A stretch of 64,000 bases of DNA from Alkalinema pantanalense (GCF_050753345.1 NZ_JBLZFX010000006.1:1-64000); one strand, 5' to 3'; shown: positions 1 through 9,328, counted from the first letter of the stretch. Numbers and translations are program-made. The notes: generated from the letters alone by a model not told the origin.

Positions 1-214
1 AAAATTTAGAGCCACCCCGTTTGACATCACAAACAAGAGTGGCTCGGTCAGATGTTAAAATCCTCATCAAGCCTCCTTGCTGCTCGACCAGCGAGGGGGA
101 ATAGCTACCCGGAGTTGGTGGTACAACGAAGGGTAGTGCTCTAAATTGTTGGGAACCCAGCAACCCCATGCTTCATGCCGACCTGTTGAAAGAAGGATGT
201 CCATGGCGATCGCT
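1..214 (+). ncRNA. structured RNA element, possibly HEARO/IscB omega-RNA-like (5' side may be cut by window edge)
   Basis: The stretch folds into a closed multi-stem junction. A perfect 10-bp outer stem pairs 3-12 with 138-147. Inside it are a 9-bp stem (20-28 with 51-59, one G-U pair), an 11-bp hairpin (72-82 with 89-99, loop CTCGAC) and a 6-bp stem (105-110 with 131-136) that encloses GTTG/CAAC. Positions 148-214 continue with GGGAACCC-type sequence and an AGAAGGA tract close to ATG codons, and ATGA follows at 215-218. No protein is recognisable. The size, closed junction and ATGA at the end resemble stand-alone HEARO RNAs (the RNA partner of IscB nucleases), but that identification rests on memory of the family and is tentative. 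The strand is inferred from this comparison; the stems exist on both strands. An unrelated structured RNA is the alternative. Confidence 0.45.
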
Positions 215-217
215 ATG

Positions 218-246
218 AAAAACCACCCTACAGACAAACCAGGGTG
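218..246 (-). terminator. intrinsic terminator of the helicase gene
   Basis: Read on the minus strand, CACCCT (246-241) and AGGGTG (229-224) form a 6-bp stem around an 11-nt loop, followed by GGTTTTT. It lies 36 bp past the helicase stop codon. Confidence 0.6.
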
Positions 247-281
247 CTGTCAATCCGTATATCAAAACATCAATCCCGGTA

Positions 282-2510
282 TCATTTTTCACCCGTACTG
301 ACTGCGGTAAAAGTACCACCGGGCAAAACACTGTAAGCCAAGGCCGATTGTAAATCTTCGATCGCCAACCCATCCGTCATAAACGCCTTGCGTAGTAGCT
401 CGTCGGGAATATAGGCATCGTATTTCTGAACCTTCGGGGCCTCCTCCGCTTCCATCAGTTCCTCTGCCCGTAATGGCTGTTCTGCCAACACTTGAATTTC
501 ATAGCGGAGACTGTCGATCGAGCATTTCCCTAAATTCACCACCAGAAAATAGGGCGATCGACCCTTCACACCTTTGATATTCAACAGAGGCCGACAGTAC
601 AGCCGCAAAAACCGCTCCAAGGTTCGAAACGCCTTCGTTCCCACCCAAGGAAAAACACAAGCGTAGCCCTCTTCCAACAGCACGATCGGACTACTCAAAA
701 TTCCATGGCTACGGGCAAACTGTCGCGCAGTATCGAGCCGTGCCTGGGCACTAGGTTGGAGATAGGAATAGACCGTATCCTCTTGCAGGACTTGCCGCAT
801 CCGTTGCAACACCCGTGTGTGGATGTCACCCGTGGATCCCCGCCAAGAACTGGCATTGGGCGCTTGCTGGGTCGGGCGCACCTTAATGGCCTTGCGCTGG
901 CTATCCACTTGCAGCACTTCCCACACCTGTCCCGCCAAGGAAATCCGATCGCCCTCGATCGGCGGCACCATGATCGAACCTACAATTTTGTGATTGAACT
1001 TAATGATGTATTCTTCATTATCGGCAAAGATGGCGTAGAACTTGAAATTTCGAGCAATCTTTTCGCCTTTTAACCCAACAATTAAAGTATTTAATTCTGT
1101 TGTTTCAATGTGCTCTAAAGTAATCCAGTGACGTAATAGTTGGCGATAATTCTCCTGTGTAATGTTATGAAACGATGGTAAAGTTAAAACCTGTTGGGCC
1201 AGCATTGCCGGAGTCAGCTCTCTCTGCGATGCCAATGTACTCATTGTCTGGTGATAGAGCAGACTGTAGGGATATTGCACAAATTGAGGCGGCTCAATCC
1301 ATTGTTCTTCTAAATACAGTTGAATAACCGCGATCGCTTGCAGCAGTTGCCAAGGAAGTTGTTCCGGTAGGGTTTCTTCCCCCGTGGGTTTATCTTCTGC
1401 ACAAACGAAGCGCATTTCCGCCACCCCGCCGCGCCGTCCCGATCGCCCCAACCGTTGCAAAAAGCTGGCGACCGACGAGGGCGATTCCAGTTGAATGACC
1501 CGATCGAGCTGCCCCAAATCAATGCCCATTTCAAACGTCACGGTAGCAGCCGTAACAGCAGGGCGATCGGGCTCCCGCATGGCCGCCTCTGCCACCTGGC
1601 GCAAATCAGCGGAAATGCTGCCGTGGTGCACGTGGTAAATATCGGGATACCCCTTGGCCTGGGCAAGGGAACGAATACCCGCGATCGCCTCTTCCGTAGC
1701 CGTGCGGCCATTGGCAAAAATCAAACATTTCTTACCGAAGCTCTGGGTAAACAAATGCAGATAGTAGGGATTAAATGCCTGATCCCGCGTATCTTCCTGA
1801 GCACGTACCACGACACCGGGATCGTAGAAATGCTCTAGGGAAAGTTGAATTTTACGATCGGCTCCAGCTATTTTGGGCGTAATGACCTGTCTCTGGGTCC
1901 CTGCTGCCATCCAACGTTCTGCTAGATCGTAATCACCTAAGGTAGCAGATAAACCAATGCGACGTGCCTCATTACGGGTTAACTGCGCCAATCGAGTCAG
2001 TTGACAGAGAATTTGATCCCCACGATCGCTACCAATAAAGGCGTGGACTTCATCAATGACAACAAATTGCAATTCGCCCAGTAATCGCTGGAGATCTGCG
2101 GCCCTATTCACCAATAAACTTTCCAGCGACTCCGGCGTAATTTGCAAAATACCCTGGGGTTGACGCAGAACTTGAGCCTTTTTGCTTTGCGTTACATCCC
2201 CATGCCACATGTGCACCGGAATATCAGCAAATTGCAACAAGTCATTCAGCCGTTCAAATTGATCATTGATCAACGCCTTAATTGGGCCGATATACAATGC
2301 CCCGATCGAAGCTGAAGGTCGTTCATACAATCGTGTCAGGACGGGTAAAAAAGCGGCTTCCGTCTTACCTGCTGCCGTTCCCGCCGCCACCAAGAGATGG
2401 TCGTCCGTATCCAACACCACCCGACAAGCCTCCGCCTGAATCGGACGCAAATCCGCCCAACCCTGCTGGTAAATATATTCCTGGATAAAGGGAGCAAGAC
2501 GCGATTTCAT
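282..2510 (-). CDS. DEAD/DEAH-box superfamily 2 helicase, Lhr-like
   Basis: Predicted ATP-dependent nucleic-acid helicase of 742 residues. Helicase motifs are in order: a Q-like RPIQ at 22-25, Walker A AGTAAGKT at 43-50, motif Ia around PIKAL (76-80), TPESL (125-129), DEVH (153-156), SAT (188-190), and in the second RecA lobe MGIDLGQLD followed by motif VI QRLGRSGRRGG at 352-362. The roughly 380 residues after the core lack motifs I can name, as expected for an Lhr-type C-terminal extension. The role is probably DNA repair or RNA/DNA remodelling; no neighbour narrows this. It is monocistronic, followed by a terminator hairpin. The Lhr label is from overall layout; a general DEAD/DEAH helicase is the safe call. 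Confidence 0.9.
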   Translation of the reverse strand: MKSRLAPFIQEYIYQQGWADLRPIQAEACRVVLDTDDHLLVAAGTAAGKTEAAFLPVLTRLYERPSASIGALYIGPIKALINDQFERLNDLLQFADIPVHMWHGDVTQSKKAQVLRQPQGILQITPESLESLLVNRAADLQRLLGELQFVVIDEVHAFIGSDRGDQILCQLTRLAQLTRNEARRIGLSATLGDYDLAERWMAAGTQRQVITPKIAGADRKIQLSLEHFYDPGVVVRAQEDTRDQAFNPYYLHLFTQSFGKKCLIFANGRTATEEAIAGIRSLAQAKGYPDIYHVHHGSISADLRQVAEAAMREPDRPAVTAATVTFEMGIDLGQLDRVIQLESPSSVASFLQRLGRSGRRGGVAEMRFVCAEDKPTGEETLPEQLPWQLLQAIAVIQLYLEEQWIEPPQFVQYPYSLLYHQTMSTLASQRELTPAMLAQQVLTLPSFHNITQENYRQLLRHWITLEHIETTELNTLIVGLKGEKIARNFKFYAIFADNEEYIIKFNHKIVGSIMVPPIEGDRISLAGQVWEVLQVDSQRKAIKVRPTQQAPNASSWRGSTGDIHTRVLQRMRQVLQEDTVYSYLQPSAQARLDTARQFARSHGILSSPIVLLEEGYACVFPWVGTKAFRTLERFLRLYCRPLLNIKGVKGRSPYFLVVNLGKCSIDSLRYEIQVLAEQPLRAEELMEAEEAPKVQKYDAYIPDELLRKAFMTDGLAIEDLQSALAYSVLPGGTFTAVSTGEK

Positions 2511-2630
2511 ACTGATTCAATTCCGCCAAATGACTGAACCCATTGTCGGCGCGTTCACTCTAGCAGACTTCTGGGCACTTTGAGTACAGAAAAATACGAC
2601 AGTCACCCCTGCGATCAGGAGATCGATACC

Positions 2631-3077
2631 ATGGTCATGTTCGATGCCCCTTGCAGCCCACCCAGACCTATCCCGATTGCATTGAGTCCTGCGGAGGCAT
2701 TTGCGGCCATCACGATCGTGGCGATTTCTTCCGATGGCTATTTGGCGGATGAAGAGATTGATACCATCACGACGAGTCTTGCTCGGATGCATCTGTTCCG
2801 GACAGATTCCACGGAGACCATGCGCTGCATATATGACAAGTTATTTGGCATTATGCGGCGGGATGGCATTGCGGTTTTATTACAAGCGGCAAAGGAGTCC
2901 CTCCCATTTGAATTACGGGAAGCAGCCTTTGCAGTAGCCGCAGATTTAGTGTTATCCGATGGAATCATGACCCAAGATGAACAACTGTTTCTCAACGACC
3001 TATGCACAATTCTGGAAATCGCGAAGGAAACTGCAACCAAAATCGTTGAAGTGATGATGATTAAAAGTCGGGGTTAA
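2631..3077 (+). CDS. TerB-like (tellurite resistance TerB family) protein
   Basis: A 148-residue helical protein with the acidic TerB pattern: a first half with SDGYLADEEIDTI and a second, similar half with LVLSDGIMTQDEQLFL. The two D/E-rich helix turns are the metal-binding-like sites of this family. The frame is open from a TTG at 2580, but the ATG at 2631 has an AGGAG nine bases upstream and is preferred. TerB-like proteins are usually linked to stress or membrane-associated metal sensing; no ter operon partners occur here, so no tellurite function is implied. It is followed by a strong terminator. Confidence 0.8.
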   Translation: MVMFDAPCSPPRPIPIALSPAEAFAAITIVAISSDGYLADEEIDTITTSLARMHLFRTDSTETMRCIYDKLFGIMRRDGIAVLLQAAKESLPFELREAAFAVAADLVLSDGIMTQDEQLFLNDLCTILEIAKETATKIVEVMMIKSRG

Positions 3078-3177
3078 ATCTACTCGATCGAAGAGGTTAC
3101 AAAGAATTGTCAGGTTTGAGTAGCTGCAAGTCTTTTGGCCTCTCGTCGTTGGTTATGAGCTTGGTCAAATCCCACGG

Positions 3178-3206
3178 GAGTTTTGAAAACAAAACTCTCG
3201 TTTTTT
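3178..3206 (+). terminator. intrinsic terminator after the TerB-like gene
   Basis: GAGTTTTG (3178-3185), loop AAAA, and CAAAACTC (3190-3197) form a perfect 8-bp stem followed by TCGTTTTTT. It is about 100 bp downstream of the stop codon. Confidence 0.85.
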
Positions 3207-3348
3207 GTTCGCTATTTTTAATCGAATATTGCAGCACAAAAAAGGCGGGATTCAATCAGAAACCCACCTGTAAATTCTTTAAAAACCAAAGCTCTCAACC
3301 GGTGACTTCTCAACCTGTGATTACAGCAATCACCGATTCAATTACAGC

Positions 3349-4011
3349 TTAAGCTTGACCTGCCATTTGAGCAGCCACTTCTGCAGCGAAGTCGGTTTGC
3401 TCAACTTCAATGCCTTCACCCAACACAAAGCGCACAAAGCGACGAATTTGGATATTCTCACCCAAAGCTGCCACTTGTTGCTTCACCAGTTCAGCAACGG
3501 TGATATTTTGATCCTTGATGTAGGGCTGATCCAGCAAGGACAGTTCCTTCAAGCGCTTCTCTAAACGACCCTTGACGATCATTTCACGCTTATCAGCAGG
3601 CTTGTTCGCCAGATCTTCTTTACCCATTTCCACAGTCTTTTCTCTCTCGATGAAGTCTGCGGGAATGTCCTCAACCTTGACATACTCCACGTTGGGGCAA
3701 GCAGCAATTTGCATTGCAATGTTGGTAACCAACTCTTTGAACGCTTCGTTACGAGCCACGAAGTCAGTTTGGCAATTGACTTCTACAAGAACCCCAATCC
3801 GGCCACCAGTGTGGATGTACTGACCCACCAAACCTTCAGCCGCAACTTTGCCCGCTTTCTTCTCAGCGGAAGCAATACCCTTCTTACGCAGCCAATCAAT
3901 GGATTTCTCCATGTCGCCGTCATTTTCCTTCAGGGCTTTTTTGCAGTCCATCATGCCTGCGCCTGTTTTTTCGCGCAGTTCCTTGACTGCCTGTGCGGAA
4001 ATCTCAGCCAT
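3349..4011 (-). CDS. tsf: translation elongation factor Ts
   Basis: Nucleotide exchange factor that recycles EF-Tu from GDP to GTP form in the cytosol. The 220-residue length is normal for cyanobacteria and chloroplast-type EF-Ts, shorter than the E. coli form. It has the N-terminal UBA-like helix bundle (AVKELREKTGAGMMDCKKAL, residues 8-27), then the core with VEVNCQTDFVARNE, which is the EF-Tu contact motif. It lies directly downstream of rpsB on the same strand, the conserved rpsB-tsf order, with a 160-bp spacer rich in CGATCG sites. Start ATG is unambiguous. Confidence 0.98.
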   Translation of the reverse strand: MAEISAQAVKELREKTGAGMMDCKKALKENDGDMEKSIDWLRKKGIASAEKKAGKVAAEGLVGQYIHTGGRIGVLVEVNCQTDFVARNEAFKELVTNIAMQIAACPNVEYVKVEDIPADFIEREKTVEMGKEDLANKPADKREMIVKGRLEKRLKELSLLDQPYIKDQNITVAELVKQQVAALGENIQIRRFVRFVLGEGIEVEQTDFAAEVAAQMAGQA

Positions 4012-4171
4012 TTTTTTATTCCTGAATCTGCGTCAATGATTGATTATGCGGTGGGAGACGCGATCGACCACGTCTCCTCAAATACAGTGCTACGGACTCG
4101 AAACTCAGCAAACTTAAAGCTGACTAGACGATCGAGAACACTTAAACGATCGCACGATCGCATCAAAAGGC

Positions 4172-4945
4172 TTATTCTTCGCTGCCTTCTTCCGCTACTT
4201 CTTCGTACTCGTCTTCGTACTCTGCGCCTTCGTAATCTTCGAAGTCTTCCTCAGCACTAACTTGACCATGGCGACCTTCGTAGATCGCATCGGCCAAACG
4301 ACCCACAATCAGCTTGATGGAGCGAATTGCATCATCGTTAGCCGGAATGGGCACGTCTACCGTATCAGGATCGCAGTTAGTATCCAACAACGCCACGATC
4401 GGAATGGTGAGCTTTTGGCATTCTTGTACTGCGTTATACTCACGACGCTGATCCACCATGATCACCACGTCAGGAATTTTCCGCATGTTCTTGATGCCGC
4501 CGAGGTACTTTTGCAACTTGTCCAGCTCACGACGAAGAACCGCTGCCTCCTTCTTAGGCCGAAGATCCAGCGCTCCGGTTTCTTCTAGACGCTCCAGTTC
4601 CTTCAAGCGATCGACACGGGTTTTGATCGTCGTCCAGTTGGTCAGCATTCCACCTAACCAGCGCTGGTTCACATAATAAGCACCACAACGAGACGCTTCT
4701 TGCGCCACGATGCCTGCAGCTTGACGCTTGGTGCCTACAAACAGAAACTTCTTGCCCTGCTCAGAAGCAGTCCGCACAAAGTTGTACGCGCCGTCCATCA
4801 ACTCAGCAGTTTGCACCAAGTCAATAATGTGCACACCATTACGCGAGGTAAAGATGTACGGCTTCATTTTGGGATTCCAACGACGGGTTTGGTGACCGAA
4901 GTGAACCCCAGACTCCAACAACTGAGCCAAAGATACAACTGGCAT
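4172..4945 (-). CDS. rpsB: 30S ribosomal protein S2
   Basis: Small-subunit ribosomal protein uS2, 257 residues. Family motifs are clear: SLAQLLESGVHFGHQTRRWNPKM at the N-terminus, FVGTKRQA, and YVNQRWLGGMLTNW in the centre, then PIVALLDTNCDP. After the conserved core ends near residue 232 there is an acidic tail of about 25 residues dominated by E and D, as seen in many cyanobacterial S2 proteins. The ATG is preceded by AAAGGAG with good spacing. It is the first gene of the rpsB-tsf unit, and the AT-containing spacer upstream should hold its promoter. Confidence 0.98.
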   Translation of the reverse strand: MPVVSLAQLLESGVHFGHQTRRWNPKMKPYIFTSRNGVHIIDLVQTAELMDGAYNFVRTASEQGKKFLFVGTKRQAAGIVAQEASRCGAYYVNQRWLGGMLTNWTTIKTRVDRLKELERLEETGALDLRPKKEAAVLRRELDKLQKYLGGIKNMRKIPDVVIMVDQRREYNAVQECQKLTIPIVALLDTNCDPDTVDVPIPANDDAIRSIKLIVGRLADAIYEGRHGQVSAEEDFEDYEGAEYEDEYEEVAEEGSEE

Positions 4946-5300
4946 TCAATTTTCTCCTTTCGGGTTAATCCTCCATCCAGGCGTACTTCATAGGGCGAAT
5001 TGATGGGAAAGCAAGACCAAGGAAGACATACAGGCATTCAATTCCTGTCCGTTCCTGCACAATTCTAGAAGCACCCGAAACCCTGAATGTGTGGTTTTTA
5101 CAGCTTTTCTAGCCTAGCATAAGCTGGCCCCTCCATAAATGAGGGATACCGAGAAATCACGGCCCCTGTTCACCCTCCGACTCTCCCACCCCCAGCCCTT
5201 CCCCGTGGGACTGTATTTGTAAGCTGTTCCCTTAGCTGGGTCAGCAATTTACGGCGTACTGGATAATGAGGGGTGCTGATAATTGTGGTGCGATCGCCCT
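4946..5300. other. divergent spacer between rpsB and the DUF2079 gene
   Basis: About 350 bp without a gene. The rpsB leader with its AAAGGAG ribosome binding site occupies the left end. A TATGCTAGGCT stretch (minus strand, near 5111-5121) could contribute a -10 element for rpsB, but I see no convincing -35. No RNA gene is recognised. Confidence 0.4.
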
Positions 5301-6758
5301 ATGCATACAGTGAACTGGCAACAGCTCAAGTTTCCCAAGATTTCGTCGCATCAACTTCCCCCCAAGCCGTTGCAATGGATGATGGGCATCAGTACCTGCA
5401 TTTTGCTGGGCTGTAGTACCGCTCGCCATTTGCTGCTGCGATCGGGCTCCTTAGATTTAGGATATTTTGACCAAGCAACCTATCTAATTAGCCAAGGGGA
5501 AGAGCCGATCGTGTCCTTTTGGGGCTACCACTTTATGGGCGGCCATGCGGACTGGATTTTGTACTTTATCGCCATTCTCTACAAACTGTATCCCACGGTG
5601 TACTGGCTGCTAGGTTTGCAAGCGATCGCTCTCAGTCTCAGCCCCTGGCCCGTCTGGGCCTTAGCGCGACAAACCGGATTGTCCCCGTCCCAAGCCATGA
5701 CGATTGCAGGGACAACATTGCTCTATCCGCTCTTGTTTAACTTAAATTTGTCGGACTTCCATCCCGAGGTGCTGGCCTTTCCCGCCCTGTTGACCGCAGT
5801 TTGGGCCGCTCGGGCCAATCGTATAGGCTGGTTTTGTGGTGCAATCTTTCTGGCACTGGGCTGCCGAGATGCCTTGGCGCTGACGATCGCAGCTATGGGG
5901 CTGTGGCTGATGGTCTGGGAAAAGCGCCGAGCCTGCGGTGCGATCGCGTTGGTGACCGGAACCGCATGGTTTCTACTGGCGACGAAGGTTGTGATTCCGG
6001 CATTCCGCCCCAATGGGGTGGAGTCCGTAGTACGCTATGGCTATCTAGGGCAATCCCTAAACGAAATTGTTTTCAACATTTTCTTTAAACCTTGGCTCTG
6101 GCTAGAACACATTGTTTCCCTGGAAACGTTGAACTACTTGTTCGTGCTTTTGATTCCGTTGGCCTGGGGATTGGCGGGGTTACGTTCCTGGAATCACCTT
6201 GCGCCCCTCGTCGCTGCGATTCCCCAATTAGCCATGAATTTACTGGCCGAGAATGACTTGATGCGCAATATCATCCATCAATACTCCCTGCCGATTTTGC
6301 CCTTTCTGTTATTAACCGTGATCGCGATCTTGGCCGATGGGAAAGGATTGATTCAAGCAAGGCGTTGGATCTGGGTTTGGACGATCGTCAGTTTTCTTAC
6401 TATGGCGAAATATGGGCAATTCACAGGCAAATATCTTGATGGATTAGAAACATGGCAGGCAAGGCGGGAGGCGATCGCTCAAATTCCGGCCCACCAAGGC
6501 ACGGTGCTGACCACCCACGAGCTGATTCCCCACCTCACCCACCGTCGCGGAATTTATCAAATTACGCCGAATCAACTGCCCCAGGGCTTTGCAGCAATGG
6601 ATTATGTGCTGATTAACCAGCATTACCCCGCATTCCAAAAGAATCCTGCCTTAGCTAACCAATGGCTGAGTCAATTAAAGAGCGATCGGCAATTGCAATT
6701 GCAGTCTGAAAAGGATGGAGTCTTTCTTTTTGTCCAGCGATCGCAAACCAAACTCTAA
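5301..6758 (+). CDS. DUF2079 polytopic membrane protein
   Basis: An integral membrane protein of 485 residues with about ten hydrophobic segments. The DUF2079 signature region appears near the N-terminus: a D-x-x-x-F-D-Q-A-T-Y pattern (LGYFDQATYLISQGEEP), then FHPE in DFHPEVLAFPALL, typical of this GT-C-fold-like family. Function is not established; the acidic loop after the first membrane helix suggests a lipid-linked sugar transferase or related envelope role. An upstream in-frame TTG at 5283 exists, but the ATG at 5301 is preferred. Neither has a clear Shine-Dalgarno sequence. Confidence 0.8.
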   Translation: MHTVNWQQLKFPKISSHQLPPKPLQWMMGISTCILLGCSTARHLLLRSGSLDLGYFDQATYLISQGEEPIVSFWGYHFMGGHADWILYFIAILYKLYPTVYWLLGLQAIALSLSPWPVWALARQTGLSPSQAMTIAGTTLLYPLLFNLNLSDFHPEVLAFPALLTAVWAARANRIGWFCGAIFLALGCRDALALTIAAMGLWLMVWEKRRACGAIALVTGTAWFLLATKVVIPAFRPNGVESVVRYGYLGQSLNEIVFNIFFKPWLWLEHIVSLETLNYLFVLLIPLAWGLAGLRSWNHLAPLVAAIPQLAMNLLAENDLMRNIIHQYSLPILPFLLLTVIAILADGKGLIQARRWIWVWTIVSFLTMAKYGQFTGKYLDGLETWQARREAIAQIPAHQGTVLTTHELIPHLTHRRGIYQITPNQLPQGFAAMDYVLINQHYPAFQKNPALANQWLSQLKSDRQLQLQSEKDGVFLFVQRSQTKL

Positions 6759-6790
6759 TACAAACCCGAAAATAACGGATATGGGTACTT

Positions 6791-6822
6791 GGGGCGAATG
6801 GGGCGAATGGGGCAAATGGGGG
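6791..6822 (+). repeat. 9-bp tandem repeat forming a (GGGG-N5) quadruplex motif
   Basis: GGGG runs at 6791, 6800, 6809 and 6818 are separated by 5-nt spacers (CGAAT, CGAAT, CAAAT). This fits the G-quadruplex pattern on the plus strand. It sits 33 bp past the DUF2079 stop. Confidence 0.75.
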
Positions 6823-6888
6823 ATTGCACAAGTTCAGATAACAATTTATTTCCCAGGTAACATTTTCTCTAGCTAAGTCGCTATAACC

Positions 6889-6940
6889 AACTCTATGCGG
6901 CTTATAACTCTATACGCTTTACAAGCTCTATACGCCTTAC
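6889..6940. repeat. three imperfect 17-18-bp tandem units
   Basis: Units AACTCTATGCGGCTTAT, AACTCTATACGCTTTAC and AAGCTCTATACGCCTTAC follow one another in the spacer upstream of the SGNH hydrolase. Confidence 0.7.
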
Positions 6941-7020
6941 AAGTCGGTATAGCTCCCCCCGCATCCGGTGTGCATCAGCTTAAGAAAATTAGTGCTCTGA
7001 ACTGATCCAGGAGTCCAACC

Positions 7021-8229
7021 ATGCCCCAGGCGACGATCACACCCACGGATAAGAACACCGTCAAAAATGACTATGACTTTGCCAATTTTCTTGCTAGTTA
7101 CACCAGTGCTCTGAGCCGACGATCGCGATCAAGCCAGTGGATCAAATCCCTGATCCATGACCTATTTGACGATCGTTACCTACTAGCGATTTCACCCCAA
7201 AATACACTGTATCGCCGAAAATACAACGAAATTGTAGCCTTTGGCGATAGTTTGACGGACACCGGAAATTTTTCCCGCGACTTTGCCAGCGCTTTTGGAG
7301 TAACCTTTCCGCCCAGTCCCCCCTATGCCCCCGGTCGGTTGTCCAACGGAGCCCTATGGGTTGAGTCTCTTGCGGCGGATCTTGGGATCGATCGAATAGC
7401 CAATTTTGCCTACATTGGAGCGACAACTGGGACCCAGAATGTAGCTTCCTTAACCTTAGGCCAACCCTTACCCGATATCTTTCCCGGCATTCAGCAGGAA
7501 GTCAATGCCTTTCAGCTCAGTTTAGCTGGACAACGGGCTAATCCCAATGCCATATATTTCGTCTGGGGCGGAGCCAATGATTATCTCTTTTCATTGCAAA
7601 GCCAGTTTGCCAATGCCGCCAATGACATTGTCCAAGGCGTAACCAACATTGCCCGATCGGTGATGACGCTGGCGGATCTGGGAGCCAATACGATCGCGGT
7701 CGCTAACTTGCCTAACCTAGGCCGCACCCCCTTCGCCACAACTCGCAATATTTCCACGGAAAGTACGCTCTACAGCTTGGCCTTTAATATCACCCTCTCC
7801 TTTACCCTGGAGAAACTCGATCGCTACCTCAAAGCTGACATCGTGGAACTGGATACCTTTTCGCTCGGAGAAGCGATCGCAGCCAATCCCAGCAAGTTTG
7901 GCTTTACCAACATCACAGAGGCAGCGATTACCAAATTACCGAATATCGATCCCAATACCTATCTCTTCTGGGACGAGTTCCATCCCACGCAAGCATTCCA
8001 CAATGTACTTGCAAAAACCTTTGAGCACGCATTGTCCGTTCCGACACGCAGCCGAGTACTAGAAACCAGTTTGAACACAGCGATCGGCTTACTCAATAGC
8101 AGTAACGGCAGTGCACTACGATCGGCATTTACCAACCTACTCAGCAACAGTTCCCAACAGTTATCCAATCTGAATCCCCTATTGGTTACTCGATCGGCAA
8201 CTTCACCCGCTCCACTGAGCTCGATCTAG
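7021..8229 (+). CDS. SGNH/GDSL-family lipase or esterase
   Basis: A 402-residue hydrolase of the GDSL family. Block I FGDSLTDTGN carries the nucleophile Ser77 (GDSL at 75-78), block III WGGANDY contains Asn186, and block V DEFHPT carries Asp318 and His321, so the catalytic set is complete. The phrase FGDSLTDTGN with a long Ala/Leu-rich body is typical of phospholipase/haemolysin-like cyanobacterial members. No clear N-terminal signal peptide is visible; residues 1-65 are polar and their role is unknown. A tail of about 70 residues after block V is Ser/Asn-rich. Substrate cannot be assigned. It appears monocistronic. Confidence 0.9.
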   Translation: MPQATITPTDKNTVKNDYDFANFLASYTSALSRRSRSSQWIKSLIHDLFDDRYLLAISPQNTLYRRKYNEIVAFGDSLTDTGNFSRDFASAFGVTFPPSPPYAPGRLSNGALWVESLAADLGIDRIANFAYIGATTGTQNVASLTLGQPLPDIFPGIQQEVNAFQLSLAGQRANPNAIYFVWGGANDYLFSLQSQFANAANDIVQGVTNIARSVMTLADLGANTIAVANLPNLGRTPFATTRNISTESTLYSLAFNITLSFTLEKLDRYLKADIVELDTFSLGEAIAANPSKFGFTNITEAAITKLPNIDPNTYLFWDEFHPTQAFHNVLAKTFEHALSVPTRSRVLETSLNTAIGLLNSSNGSALRSAFTNLLSNSSQQLSNLNPLLVTRSATSPAPLSSI

Positions 8230-8336
8230 GAACGAGTTTGGTTGATGGACTAGCTGAGAAATAGCATCCCCTATTGCCCCTACTACCCGCCTACCCCTCC
8301 ACCCTTTCACCTGGATTTTATTGGTACGCAGTCCCC

Positions 8337-9263
8337 TTAACAGCCCTGCGCCTTGAGTTCAGCGTAGGCATCATAGACCCCACGCACGTTGTACCAATTG
8401 AGAAAAATGCGGGCCGCTTCCAACGCTAGTTGAGGTTGTCCGCGATCGATCAACCATTGCAATAGAGGAGCCATCGTTTTCTCATTCAACAAGCCCCCCA
8501 GGGACAGCAAGCCCCAGAGCACCTTGTGAATCCAAGTCATTTGGATCATCATGCGCACTTCCCAGGTCGGATGCTTTTGATAAAACAACACCCCCATCCG
8601 ACCGCGCTGAATTTCCTTATCAATCAGGTTAGGAATCTGCGCCAAGCTGAAGGGAGGATGCCAGTGATAGCCCACAGCGTCCGGAGCCTTAATGAGCTTG
8701 AGTCCCAGATTTTTCAACCGCACCCCCAGTTCCAAATCCTCCCAGCCGTAAAGTTGAAAGCCCGTGTCGAACAGGCCCGCTTCCAGTAGCCAATGCTTTG
8801 GAATCGCCACATTGCCCGTCGCAAAAAAGGCTGCGGAAAAATCTGTGACTTTGTAGGGTTCCGACGTGGGTTGATCAAAGTTACAAGTGTTAATCACTCG
8901 ACCATAGGTAAAGAAGCGATCGCTGCCCAATTCCTGACGCCCCTTTGCCAACGCAGCCGCATGGGACTGAAGGAACGTAGACAGCACCACTAAATCACTA
9001 TCGATAAAAATAATGATGTCCCCTTGGGCCTTTTCCACCCCTAGATTCCTCGCCGCTGAGGGGCCGAGGTGATTTTGGCAAAAGAGATTGACATGGGGAA
9101 ATTCTGAAGATCGATCGCGCAACCAATCCACCGTGCCATCGGTTGAGCCATCATCCACCACTACGACTTCATAGGGTTCGCTCCAAGCTTGCTTCTCCAG
9201 TGCCCGCAGACACTTTTCCAGAATGGGCTTGCGATTGTAGGTCGGAATGACAACACTAAACAC
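8337..9263 (-). CDS. family 2 glycosyltransferase
   Basis: A 308-residue inverting GT-A glycosyltransferase. The start FSVVIPTYNRKPILEKCLRAL and the nucleotide-binding DDGSTDGT (37-44) are typical, followed by the metal-binding DSD at 88-90 and the acceptor-side GWEDLELG at 173-180, as in galactosyltransferase-type C-terminal regions. It probably transfers a sugar from a nucleotide-sugar to an envelope glycan; the acceptor is not predictable. No membrane segment is obvious. It stands alone, so no biosynthetic cluster informs its role. Confidence 0.9.
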   Translation of the reverse strand: MFSVVIPTYNRKPILEKCLRALEKQAWSEPYEVVVVDDGSTDGTVDWLRDRSSEFPHVNLFCQNHLGPSAARNLGVEKAQGDIIIFIDSDLVVLSTFLQSHAAALAKGRQELGSDRFFTYGRVINTCNFDQPTSEPYKVTDFSAAFFATGNVAIPKHWLLEAGLFDTGFQLYGWEDLELGVRLKNLGLKLIKAPDAVGYHWHPPFSLAQIPNLIDKEIQRGRMGVLFYQKHPTWEVRMMIQMTWIHKVLWGLLSLGGLLNEKTMAPLLQWLIDRGQPQLALEAARIFLNWYNVRGVYDAYAELKAQGC

Positions 9264-9328
9264 TCAACAACTCCTGGCAATGGGATTCCCTTCAGTCTAT
9301 CGTGGCGACTGGTGCGATCGAATTCACG

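Noticed and set aside
173..373. 66-codon frame on the minus strand beside the helicase gene
   Set aside because: It overlaps the end of the helicase and the terminator hairpin, has no ribosome binding site and no family resemblance.
3107..3352. 81-codon plus-strand frame after the TerB-like gene
   Set aside because: It contains a strong intrinsic terminator and its composition is unlike a protein; it runs into the end of tsf.
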